Origin: Porticoccaceae bacterium
GTDB lineage: Bacteria > Pseudomonadota > Gammaproteobacteria > Pseudomonadales > Porticoccaceae
Direction of reading: 5' to 3'
Assembly (NCBI GenBank): GCA_024959305.1
Contig: JANXGQ010000063.1
Span: forward strand, 1-46,015
DNA: 46,015 nt
Of this stretch, positions 9,701 to 17,082 are shown one piece after another. The position numbers and the translations under genes are program-made. Position 1 is the first letter of the stretch. Each line of letters opens with the position of its first letter. The notes beneath the pieces were generated by a model, which was given only the letters and a program-made list of their open reading frames with translations, made no database searches and was not told the DNA's origin.

Positions 9701-10078
9701 ATGAATAAACAATTTTGGATAAAAATAATCGCTGTTAGTGGCTTTTTGTCAGTTGCGCTGGGGGCATTCGCGGCCCATGGTTTGGAATCTGTACTCTCCG
9801 ATAGACGAATGGATACATTCCAAACGGCGGCACAGTATCAGATTTTTCATACCCTAGCTCTTTTGGGCATTATCTGTACTGAGGACGGCCTGTTGCAGGT
9901 TCGTTGCAAAATATATTTAGCAAGATGCTTTGTGTTGGGGATCATCCTGTTTTCAGGGTCTCTCTACCTGCTTGCGATCACCGATATCTCGGCCTTGGGA
10001 ATGCTTGCCCCGATTGGCGGCAGTGCATTTATAATCGGCTGGGCAATGCTTTTTATAGAGGCTATAAGATCAAAATAA
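9701..10078 (+). CDS. DUF423 family small membrane protein (YgdD-like)
   Basis: A 125-residue inner-membrane protein of unknown function with about four hydrophobic segments. The family motif AFAAHGL is near residues 22-28, after the first segment, and the sequence LGMLAPIGGSAFIIGWAML is near the C-terminus. The ATG is part of the 5-bp duplication made by the adjacent MITE, and the only convincing ribosome binding site (GAGG, 8 nt upstream) belongs to the element. The stop codon abuts the trmB start with no gap, so the two are probably co-translated. Confidence 0.88.
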   Translation: MNKQFWIKIIAVSGFLSVALGAFAAHGLESVLSDRRMDTFQTAAQYQIFHTLALLGIICTEDGLLQVRCKIYLARCFVLGIILFSGSLYLLAITDISALGMLAPIGGSAFIIGWAMLFIEAIRSK

Positions 10079-10774
10079 ATGGAAATAAGACCGGAATATC
10101 GCGACAAAACTATTCGCAGCTACGTGGTGAGAGCTGGCCGTATGACAAAGGCGCAACGCAGCGCCTTTGATTCGGGATGGGGCCGCTATGGGCTAAGGCT
10201 TGCCGATGGCAAAATTGATATCGAAGCCGTATTTGGTCGCTCTGGAACCAAGGTGTTGGAGATCGGTTTTGGCATGGGCGACTCATTGTTGCAAATGGCA
10301 ATAGAACAGCCAAATACAGACTTTATCGGTATTGAGGTGCACCCTCCGGGCGTCGGCAGTTTGATTAATGCCGCGGGGTCTAAAGACATTGAAAATCTGC
10401 GGCTGTACCTAGCTGATGCCACAGATGTGCTGAGCGAATGCATAGCGCCGCAAAGTCTGGATCGAGTACAGCTGTATTTCCCAGATCCCTGGCATAAAAA
10501 GAAGCACAATAAACGGCGTATTGTGCAGCCGGAATTTTTACAATTAATTCGCAGCCGGCTCTGTGTGGGCGGTTTATTGCATATGGCGACAGATTGGCAG
10601 CCCTATGCGCAGCAGATGCTGGAATTGGTAGAGGCAGCAGAGGGCTATGCAAACACTGCTGATACTGGAGATTATGCGCCAAGGCCGAGCTTTCGGCCGC
10701 TGACAAAATTTGAAAAACGTGGCGAGAGATTGGGCCACGGGGTTTGGGATCTGATTGCACAGAGAACCAGTTAA
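10079..10774 (+). CDS. trmB: tRNA (guanine-N7-)-methyltransferase
   Basis: Methylates G46 in the variable loop of tRNAs using SAM. The SAM-binding motif VLEIGFGMGDSLLQMA lies near residues 59-74, and the family signature YFPDPWHKKKHNKRRI, holding catalytic and tRNA-contact residues, near 137-152. At 231 residues it is full length. It begins immediately after the DUF423 stop codon, so its expression may depend on translation from the MITE-borne ribosome binding site upstream. Confidence 0.96.
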   Translation: MEIRPEYRDKTIRSYVVRAGRMTKAQRSAFDSGWGRYGLRLADGKIDIEAVFGRSGTKVLEIGFGMGDSLLQMAIEQPNTDFIGIEVHPPGVGSLINAAGSKDIENLRLYLADATDVLSECIAPQSLDRVQLYFPDPWHKKKHNKRRIVQPEFLQLIRSRLCVGGLLHMATDWQPYAQQMLELVEAAEGYANTADTGDYAPRPSFRPLTKFEKRGERLGHGVWDLIAQRTS

Positions 10775-10883
10775 GGGGCTGTGTCAGTCGGCGAGCATCT
10801 ACTTATTGTCAATTTATACTTGTTTAGCCTTAAAAATAGCCTAAACTGTAAACGTCTTAACTTTAAAAAAACAGGGATATATT

Positions 10884-11636
10884 ATGAAGCGAATTAGCTT
10901 GATTTCACTGGCTCTAATAGGCTTGGCCGGCTGCGATCAAATCAGCGAACTATACACGGAAGCGGAGACAGAGGCTGTTGTACTGGATAGCCAAGAGCAG
11001 CGAATTAGCTATCTGTTGGGCATGGACAACGGAAAAGGCATACAGTCAACCGGCATAGAAGTAGATATGGCGGCGTACCAAAAGGGCTTCGGGGACAGTC
11101 TCTCAGGCGCGCAGCCACAGTTGAGCGAGGCCGAGAGCGCAGAGACTTTTCAGGCCTTTCAGGCGCAGATGCGCGCCAAGCATGAAGAGGCGCAAAAAGC
11201 ACAGCAAGATGCACTTGAGCTTCAGGCCACAAGCAATCTTGAAGAGAGCGCAGCCTTCTTGAAGGCCAATGCAGTTAAGGAGGGCGTTGTTACCACCGAA
11301 TCTGGTCTTCAGTATCTGGTGATAGAAGCGGGCACTGGCGCTTTACCTGCGATCGATAATATAGTCGAAGTGCATTATGCAGGACGTCTGCTAGACGGCA
11401 CTGAATTTGACAGCTCAATAAAACGCGGTGTGCCGGTACAATTTGGGGTAACCCAGGTTATCCCCGGATGGACCGAGGCATTGCAGTTAATGCCTGAGGG
11501 GTCTAAGTGGGAGCTCTATATACCGTCTGAACTCGGTTATGGCTCAGGAGGGCAGGGGCCAATTGGGCCAAACGCCACTCTGGTTTTCGAGGTCGAACTG
11601 TTGCAGGCCGATGTGAAGAAGGTTGAGGGCAGCTAA
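10884..11636 (+). CDS. FKBP-type peptidyl-prolyl isomerase lipoprotein (Mip/FkpA-like)
   Basis: Periplasmic proline isomerase and chaperone. A type II signal peptide ends in LAGC with the lipidated cysteine at 17, so it is membrane-anchored. Residues about 35-125 form the helical FKBP N-terminal dimerisation domain, and about 150-245 the FKBP domain, with VHYAGRLLDGTEFDSS and ELGYGSGG visible. Asp18 after the cysteine would by the E. coli rule favour retention in the inner membrane. Length (250) fits FkpA/Mip proteins. A strong terminator follows. Confidence 0.9.
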   Translation: MKRISLISLALIGLAGCDQISELYTEAETEAVVLDSQEQRISYLLGMDNGKGIQSTGIEVDMAAYQKGFGDSLSGAQPQLSEAESAETFQAFQAQMRAKHEEAQKAQQDALELQATSNLEESAAFLKANAVKEGVVTTESGLQYLVIEAGTGALPAIDNIVEVHYAGRLLDGTEFDSSIKRGVPVQFGVTQVIPGWTEALQLMPEGSKWELYIPSELGYGSGGQGPIGPNATLVFEVELLQADVKKVEGS

Positions 11637-11667
11637 ATATTAGCCACAGTTAGAGCGGAAACAGCAT

Positions 11668-11695
11668 AAAAAGCCCCGGATAATCGGGGCTTTTT
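11668..11695. terminator. bidirectional intrinsic terminator (FKBP gene / rsd)
   Basis: GCCCCG (11673-11678), a 6-nt loop, and CGGGGC (11685-11690) form a GC-rich stem. Five A residues precede it (11668-11672) and five T residues follow (11691-11695), so it can end transcription from the plus-strand FKBP gene and the convergent minus-strand gene. Confidence 0.92.
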
Positions 11696-11723
11696 ATTGC
11701 TCTTTGATTTTTCTTAAAAAGGG

Positions 11724-12206
11724 TCAGCTATCTTCCAAAATCTGTTGATGGTGCGAGCTGTGCAACACGGCAACCATTTTATCTTCGATTTCAAATCGCT
11801 GAGCCAGTGTTTCGCCTAGAGAGGATAGATCCGCTGCCAGTGCACTTAAATCATCGGTAGCCAGATATTTATCGTTAAAATCAAGAATTGCTGCCGTGTG
11901 CGAATGGATGGTTGGCAATAGATCATCGCCAATGGCCAAGCCCTTATCGTCACTAAAGAGATTGCCTTCACTTAGCAGCTGTTCGAAAATTTCGAAGTGA
12001 CCTTCCGAAATATAGTCAACGGTCTGTTCGCAAAATTTTTGAAGCTGGCTGCTCTGATATGGGTTGTCACCATTGAACTCATGGAGTTCGCTGAGTTCAC
12101 AGTATTTTACTAACAGTAGTTGGCGCGCCTCTAGCCAGTGTTCAATGCGCTTATCCATTTGTGACCAGAACTGATGCGGCGTTAGTTTGTTATTTTGCAT
12201 ATTCAT
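11724..12206 (-). CDS. rsd: Rsd/AlgQ family anti-sigma-70 regulator
   Basis: Rsd binds region 4 of the housekeeping sigma factor and frees core polymerase for alternative sigmas in stationary phase; the Pseudomonas homologue AlgQ affects alginate and other regulons. Recognised from WLEARQLLLVKYCEL near residues 24-38, FCEQTVDYISEGHFEIFEQL near 58-77, and LAQRFEIEDKMVAVL near the C-terminus. All-helical, 160 residues, normal length. It lies just downstream of dsbB, matching the algQ-dsbH pairing in Pseudomonas. Confidence 0.87.
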   Translation of the reverse strand: MNMQNNKLTPHQFWSQMDKRIEHWLEARQLLLVKYCELSELHEFNGDNPYQSSQLQKFCEQTVDYISEGHFEIFEQLLSEGNLFSDDKGLAIGDDLLPTIHSHTAAILDFNDKYLATDDLSALAADLSSLGETLAQRFEIEDKMVAVLHSSHHQQILEDS

Positions 12207-12237
12207 CCCTCAATACCCTGTCCTATTTCCAGTAGTT

Positions 12238-12732
12238 TCAGGCTTTTCGAAAAAATTGTATGGCCCCCGTTAACATAAAACCTATAAATGCAACTAGCAC
12301 CCAAGCGGGCATGCTCAACCCCAGCAACTGCCACTGTATCTCAGCACAATTTCCGTCACCACGCAATAACATGGAGATGGCTTCAGACATGGAAAACACA
12401 TCAAACAGATAATCGACCGGAATACCACAGGCAGGGACCTGATCTTCAGGTAGACTTTGCAGCCATAACTGCTTTGAGGAAAAATAAGCGCCCAATACAG
12501 CGGCAGTGGTCGACAGTGCCGCGTAGCTGCGCTGACCGATTCGCGGCGGGTTATGAAGTGCCGCAATGGCGCAGATTACTCCGATAGCGATCACAAATAC
12601 CCGCTGAGTCACACAGAGATAACAGGGCTCAAGACCCAAATGATTCTGAAAATAGAACAGGGCAACCAGTATCAGACATAGGCTGATAAGTGCCTGCAGG
12701 CTGTTGATGCACCTATAGCCGGGCAGAACCAT
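12238..12732 (-). CDS. dsbB: disulfide bond formation protein B
   Basis: Inner-membrane quinone reductase that reoxidises periplasmic DsbA. Four transmembrane segments are visible. The first periplasmic loop has the CYLC pair (Cys37, Cys40) and the second loop the pair Cys102 and Cys129, so all four redox cysteines are present. At 164 residues the length is typical. It is upstream of rsd/algQ on the same strand. Confidence 0.94.
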   Translation of the reverse strand: MVLPGYRCINSLQALISLCLILVALFYFQNHLGLEPCYLCVTQRVFVIAIGVICAIAALHNPPRIGQRSYAALSTTAAVLGAYFSSKQLWLQSLPEDQVPACGIPVDYLFDVFSMSEAISMLLRGDGNCAEIQWQLLGLSMPAWVLVAFIGFMLTGAIQFFRKA

Positions 12733-12826
12733 TTTTTATCCTCTGTTTTTTTGGCTGGCCTCTAGTGTAATTCAATTGAATCGAAATTTGTCTTTATAGA
12801 GTGCAATATAAGAATAAATAATGTAT

Positions 12827-14419
12827 TTAGTTAGAGTGCGATGACTGCCAATAGTTGGCTAAAAATTCATCGAAAGATAGATTTTCGTTGTTTTCCATAT
12901 CGGCTTGCCGATCCTGAGACTGCTCAGCCAGAGCTAGGTATTTTATCTCGGTGGCAGGATCTAAGTCGCGAGCTAGGAAATCCCTGCGCTGTTCCCATGC
13001 TTTGCGCATCGACATGGCAAAATAGGTTTCATTGTTTTGTTGCATCTCCGCCAATAGGATCGCCGAGGGGGTGGTCCGTTGATCTTTTATAGCGGTTTGC
13101 ATTTTGGCCAATGCATGCAGATAGCTGTTGTCGGAGCCCTTATTTCGATGAGCCATATCGAGTTTTTCGGCCACAGGTTGCATCTTATTCAGCAGGTCTG
13201 AGCCCCAGTCTCTGAGTGCACATTCACCCCCGTCGCGCAGTAACCTTAGATCGGGATCGCGACCTTCATAAACCGTGCGGCTTAAATTTTCTGGTATACG
13301 GGCATATTCTTGAGCATTGGTTTGCGGGCTATGGCTCAACAGACAGAATAATAGGAAAGTATCGAGGAAGCGGATAGTTTCTGCATCAATACCACAGGGT
13401 ATTAGAGGATTTACATCAATGCAGCGCACTTCTATATATTCTACACCTCGCCTCTCTAGAGCCTGCAGAGGGGTTTCGCCCGCAGCAGTGGTGCGTTTGG
13501 GTCGAATTGCACTGTAAAACTCATTCTCGATTTGTAGCAGATGGGTGTTTAGTTGCCGGTAGTTGCCATGCTTATCTTTAAGGCCTATTTTGTCATAGGC
13601 CGCATAGGGTTTTTCCAGCGCACTGTGCAGGGTTGTTAGGTATTGCTGTAGGCTATTGTAGGAAATTACCAAAGAACCCTGTGCCTCGCTTTGATAGCCT
13701 AAGTCGCCCATTCTTAGGGATGTTGCGTGGGGCCTGTAAAGACTATGTGTATCCGAGCCCACGGGCACCAAGCGGTGCTGGCGATTGGCGACAAAACTTT
13801 TGCACACTGCGGGTGCCGCTCCCAAAAGGTAAAGCAGCAACCAGGAGTAGCGCCTAAAATTACGGATCAGGCCGAAATATCCCTCTGATTTAAAATCCTG
13901 TAGCGACTGAGTGCTCTGGCTATTTGTCTGCAGTAGCCGCCACAGATCATCGGGGACAGAGAAGTTGTAATGGATACCTGCGATGGTTTGCATTGCCCGA
14001 CCATATCTATGACCTAGCCCCATTCTGTACACCTGCTTCATGCGGCCTATATTTGAAGTGCCGTATTGGCCGATGGGAACCTGGCTATCAGCGTGCAACT
14101 GACAGGGCATACTGCTTATCCATAGTAGCTCCTCGCCCATCTGCCGGTAGGCAAAGCGATGGATCTCGTCCAATTCATTGAGCACCTGTTGTATAGAGGA
14201 AGAGGGCGCGGTTATAAATTCTAACAGGGCCTCAGAGTAGTCGGTGGTAATCGATGGGTGGGTGAGTGCTGAACCCAGAGTTTTTGGATGTGGTGTAGTA
14301 GCTAGATAACCGCGCGGGTCGACACGCAAACCCTCTTTTTCGATACCCCGTACAATGTTAGATAAAACCTCAATGTTTTCCGGGGTACTCAGGAGTGCCA
14401 AGTGACTATTTAAGGACAA
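12827..14419 (-). CDS. gshA: glutamate-cysteine ligase (GshA, gammaproteobacterial type)
   Basis: First enzyme of glutathione synthesis, joining glutamate and cysteine with ATP. It matches the E. coli-type enzyme: GIEKEGLRVDPRG near residues 25-37 holds the metal- and glutamate-binding acidic residues, GIHYNFSVP is near 148, and YIEVRCIDVNPL is near 331. The 530 residues are full length. An unknown 77-residue gene ends 13 bp upstream and is probably co-transcribed. The second enzyme, gshB, is encoded separately at 29516-30463. Confidence 0.97.
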   Translation of the reverse strand: MSLNSHLALLSTPENIEVLSNIVRGIEKEGLRVDPRGYLATTPHPKTLGSALTHPSITTDYSEALLEFITAPSSSIQQVLNELDEIHRFAYRQMGEELLWISSMPCQLHADSQVPIGQYGTSNIGRMKQVYRMGLGHRYGRAMQTIAGIHYNFSVPDDLWRLLQTNSQSTQSLQDFKSEGYFGLIRNFRRYSWLLLYLLGAAPAVCKSFVANRQHRLVPVGSDTHSLYRPHATSLRMGDLGYQSEAQGSLVISYNSLQQYLTTLHSALEKPYAAYDKIGLKDKHGNYRQLNTHLLQIENEFYSAIRPKRTTAAGETPLQALERRGVEYIEVRCIDVNPLIPCGIDAETIRFLDTFLLFCLLSHSPQTNAQEYARIPENLSRTVYEGRDPDLRLLRDGGECALRDWGSDLLNKMQPVAEKLDMAHRNKGSDNSYLHALAKMQTAIKDQRTTPSAILLAEMQQNNETYFAMSMRKAWEQRRDFLARDLDPATEIKYLALAEQSQDRQADMENNENLSFDEFLANYWQSSHSN

Positions 14420-14432
14420 GGGAATAACTCAA

Positions 14433-14666
14433 TTAGGCGGCGGTTGAGCACTGATCTGGCCTGATCAGCTTTCCTGCCGAGTCGAATTCACAGCTGACAA
14501 TTTTTGCCCTGAGGTCGATGTCTTTAGCGTTTAGCTCGATCAGTTGGTTTAGCGCTATATCCTGATATTGTGATTTAAAGAGATTGTTGCTGGCAATATC
14601 TGTGGTCCAATCTAGATCCTTGCTAAGGCAGCGCCCGTCGGACGTCTGTAAAATATAGTTTTTCAT
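14433..14666 (-). CDS. conserved-looking small hypothetical protein upstream of gshA
   Basis: A 77-residue soluble protein that I do not recognise. It has no signal peptide or membrane segment, two cysteines near residues 13 and 59 plus one near the C-terminus, and reads as a compact alpha/beta sequence with a late FDSAGKLIRPDQC stretch. The ATG has a weak GGA upstream. Same strand and only 13 bp from gshA indicates an operon, so a link with thiol metabolism is possible but not shown by the sequence. Confidence 0.6.
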   Translation of the reverse strand: MKNYILQTSDGRCLSKDLDWTTDIASNNLFKSQYQDIALNQLIELNAKDIDLRAKIVSCEFDSAGKLIRPDQCSTAA

Positions 14667-14743
14667 GTTAATTCCGTGACAGAGCCCTTGATATGCGGCA
14701 CAGTTTAACCTATACCTAGGATTGATAAAAAGGAAATTATTAT

Positions 14744-14985
14744 CCTAGAAACCTCAGTTAATCACTTATATCTTGCGTAAAATATTGAAATCACATTAAA
14801 ATCCCAAATCACTTTGTTCACCCCGCAGGTGAATTCAAAAACGCTACACCGTTTTGCGCTGGCTCTAAGACCGCAAACCATCGTTGCCGCTCTTGCCAAG
14901 GACTAAGGCCATTGCCTGCGAGCAGCGCCTTGTCTTGCAGCCTTATTTCTCAGCGCAAATCCTGTGTTCAACTGAGGTTTTTAGG
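14744..14985. mobile_element. 242-bp MITE-like element, copy B
   Basis: The left end (14744-14769) is identical to copy A, and the right end (14943-14985) matches it with three substitutions, two of them in the inverted repeat. The whole is flanked by a perfect 5-bp direct repeat ATTAT (14739-14743 and 14986-14990), different from the ATGAA of copy A, so this is an independent insertion. It differs from copy A by 177 extra bases in the loop. The yajL ATG uses the last two bases of the right duplication, and GAGG at 14974-14977 in the right repeat lies 11 nt before it. It fills most of the 322-bp gap between the 77-residue gene and yajL. Confidence 0.85.
14770..14941. other. extra segment inside MITE copy B
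   Basis: 172 bp absent from copy A, bounded on both sides by CTTAT (14765-14769 and 14942-14946), which occurs once in copy A. Its ends show no clear inverted repeat. It contains a small hairpin TTCACC (14817-14822) / GGTGAA (14828-14833). No likely gene is visible, though one reading frame runs open from 14884 into yajL. Either a secondary insertion with a CTTAT duplication, or ancestral sequence lost from copy A by deletion between the two CTTATs. Confidence 0.6.
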
Positions 14986-14988
14986 ATT

Positions 14989-15585
14989 ATGACTAAAACT
15001 GTTTTGGTTCCTATCACCAATGGTTGTGAAGATATAGAAACGGTGACAATTATTGATGTTTTACGCAGAGCGGGTGCCGAGGTGACTGTGGCCAGCGTTG
15101 AGCCGAGCCATGGCTTGCAGATTGTCGCTTCTAGCGGCACTAAAATTGTTGCTGATTGCGCTATTAAAGAATGTCTAGATACGGTTCAACAGGGATTCTG
15201 GGATCTTATTGCCATCCCTGGCGGGTTGCCGGGTTCGGAGCACTTAGCAGCCAGTGAAGAGCTGGATAGGTTGCTGCGTGAACAGGTTGCGGAGGGCCGG
15301 CTGTATGCCGCGATCTGTGCCGCTCCCGCCTTCGTATTGGCAAGTAAAGGGCTATTACAAGACAGGGCGGCTACCTGCTACCCTGCATATCAGCAAATTC
15401 TTGAGGCTCGGGAAGTCAATAGTGAATCGCGCGTTGTGGTTGACGGCAACTGTATTACCAGCCAAGGGCCGGGAACTGCGCTGGATTTCGCTCTGGAACT
15501 AGTCGAGCAATTGTTGGGTGTGGTCAAACGCGAAGAGGTGGCAGCGCCAATGGTGTTAACCACCAGCGCTACGGCATACTATTAA
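14989..15585 (+). CDS. yajL: DJ-1/PfpI family protein YajL (ThiJ)
   Basis: DJ-1-superfamily cytoplasmic protein linked to oxidative-stress protection and repair of glyoxal-modified proteins; the deglycase activity is debated. From the ATG at 14989 (MTKTVLVPITNG) it is 198 residues, with catalytic Glu near 14 in GCEDIET, the IDVLRRAGAEVTVAS segment, and nucleophile Cys110 in the elbow AAICAAP. The frame is open further upstream to 14884, but that part lies in the MITE and is not conserved DJ-1 sequence, so the later start is preferred. The ribosome binding site is provided by MITE copy B. Confidence 0.93.
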   Translation: MTKTVLVPITNGCEDIETVTIIDVLRRAGAEVTVASVEPSHGLQIVASSGTKIVADCAIKECLDTVQQGFWDLIAIPGGLPGSEHLAASEELDRLLREQVAEGRLYAAICAAPAFVLASKGLLQDRAATCYPAYQQILEAREVNSESRVVVDGNCITSQGPGTALDFALELVEQLLGVVKREEVAAPMVLTTSATAYY

Positions 15586-15594
15586 AAGATTGCG

Positions 15595-16938
15595 CTACGA
15601 TTGTTTAGACAGAGCTTTTATCCAATGTTTAAAGCTGTTTAAAAACACCGGCTCTAGGTAGAAAATTAGGCCCATAAAGGCCATATTTAAGGCGGCTACG
15701 ACCAAAAAGAACTGTGGAATTGTCCAGCCCAAAATACTCAGGAAAAACATCCCGAGCAGGTTGCCAATTACCATAAATAACGCATTAAAAATATTATTGA
15801 CTGACAGCACTCGCGCTCTTACTTCATTCTTGGTGTTTTGTTGAATCATCGCGTAGAGCGGCACTATAAACAGCCCGCCAAATAGACCTATAAATATCAG
15901 ATCAACCAGCACCCGAAAGCCGGTCGTCATAAAAATAAATTGCGCAGGTAACACAGCTTCGGTCAACTGATTAGAGGTGACATAGGAGGTGCAAGAGAAA
16001 TACAGATCCAGAGCAAATAAGCTGAGACCCGCAGCTCCCAAGGGCACAAGCCCCGGCTCAATTTTACCGCCGGAGAGCCGATGACAGAGCAGAGAGCCCA
16101 TGGCTATGCCAATAATAAACGCGGTCAGTAAAATAGAAATCAATGTCGGATGACCCTGTAAAACGGTCACTGTAAAATTGGGCACTTGGGTAAGAAAGCT
16201 ACCGCCGTAGAGCCAAAACCAAGAGGCGGCAAAAATACAGTAAAGCACGGTGGGATTCTGCTTAGCCAAGCCATAGTTTTTGCCGGTCTCGCGCACTGGA
16301 TTGAAAAATAGACTGAGATTGGAGGCAGTTTTTGCGGCGGGCGCATCGGGGATTTGGCAGCTGCTCAGCCATCCGACAACTGCCACCAAAATAATTAATG
16401 CCCCCACCTGCATCGGACCCTGTGGGCCAGTGACTAACCAGCCTCCGATCAGGGTGCCCAGTAATATTGAAACAAAGGTTCCCATACCAACTTGGGCATT
16501 ACCCGCGAGCAATTCGTCAGCATCCAAGTGCTGGGGAATAATGGCGTATTTGATGGGGCCAAAAAAGGTCGACTGCATCCCCAATAAAAAAAGGATACCC
16601 AACATTAAACTGATAGTGCCGTGCCAGAGTGCAAAGCAACCGGCCAGCATCAGAATAATCTCAGCGAACTTAATACGGCGAATTAAGAAAGCTTTATCAA
16701 ACCGATCAGCTAGATGACCGGCTATGGTGGAAAATAAGAAAAACGGCAGAATAAAAAGCCCAGCTGCGAGATTGGTAATAAAGTTAGTGTTGCTATCAGA
16801 GTTGACAGCGGCGCTACTGACCACAATTACTAATAGCGCATTTTTAAACAGGTTGTCGTTGAGAGCGCCTAGAAACTGAGTGATAAAGAACGGTAGAAAT
16901 CTTTGTTCAGAGAATAGATAAAATTGACCTTTTTTCAT
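15595..16938 (-). CDS. lplT: MFS transporter, lysophospholipid transporter LplT-like
   Basis: Major-facilitator protein resembling LplT, which flips lysophospholipids inward for re-acylation. It has about 12 membrane segments, and near the N-terminus FFITQFLGALNDNLFKNAL, typical of this branch; a GHLADRFDK motif A follows. I chose the ATG at 16938 (MKKGQFYLF) because GGGAG lies 7 nt upstream; an in-frame start six codons earlier lacks this. No acyltransferase (Aas) domain or gene is adjacent, unlike in enterobacteria, so the substrate is inferred from similarity only. Confidence 0.8.
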   Translation of the reverse strand: MKKGQFYLFSEQRFLPFFITQFLGALNDNLFKNALLVIVVSSAAVNSDSNTNFITNLAAGLFILPFFLFSTIAGHLADRFDKAFLIRRIKFAEIILMLAGCFALWHGTISLMLGILFLLGMQSTFFGPIKYAIIPQHLDADELLAGNAQVGMGTFVSILLGTLIGGWLVTGPQGPMQVGALIILVAVVGWLSSCQIPDAPAAKTASNLSLFFNPVRETGKNYGLAKQNPTVLYCIFAASWFWLYGGSFLTQVPNFTVTVLQGHPTLISILLTAFIIGIAMGSLLCHRLSGGKIEPGLVPLGAAGLSLFALDLYFSCTSYVTSNQLTEAVLPAQFIFMTTGFRVLVDLIFIGLFGGLFIVPLYAMIQQNTKNEVRARVLSVNNIFNALFMVIGNLLGMFFLSILGWTIPQFFLVVAALNMAFMGLIFYLEPVFLNSFKHWIKALSKQS

Positions 16939-17082
16939 TAGCACACTCCCAGGCAATGATGCCGATTGAGCTGTCTATCCGAGCAAGTTAATCCTCTTTT
17001 GAGAGCTGTGCAAGAGTGCTTTCGCTCTAGCAACAGCATTTTTTCGGTTCTAAACGCAGAATCAATCCACAAAAGGTGGCAG

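Noticed and set aside
14884..14988. 35-codon upstream extension of yajL
   Set aside because: It lies inside MITE copy B and is unlike DJ-1 proteins; the ATG at 14989 gives the normal N-terminus.
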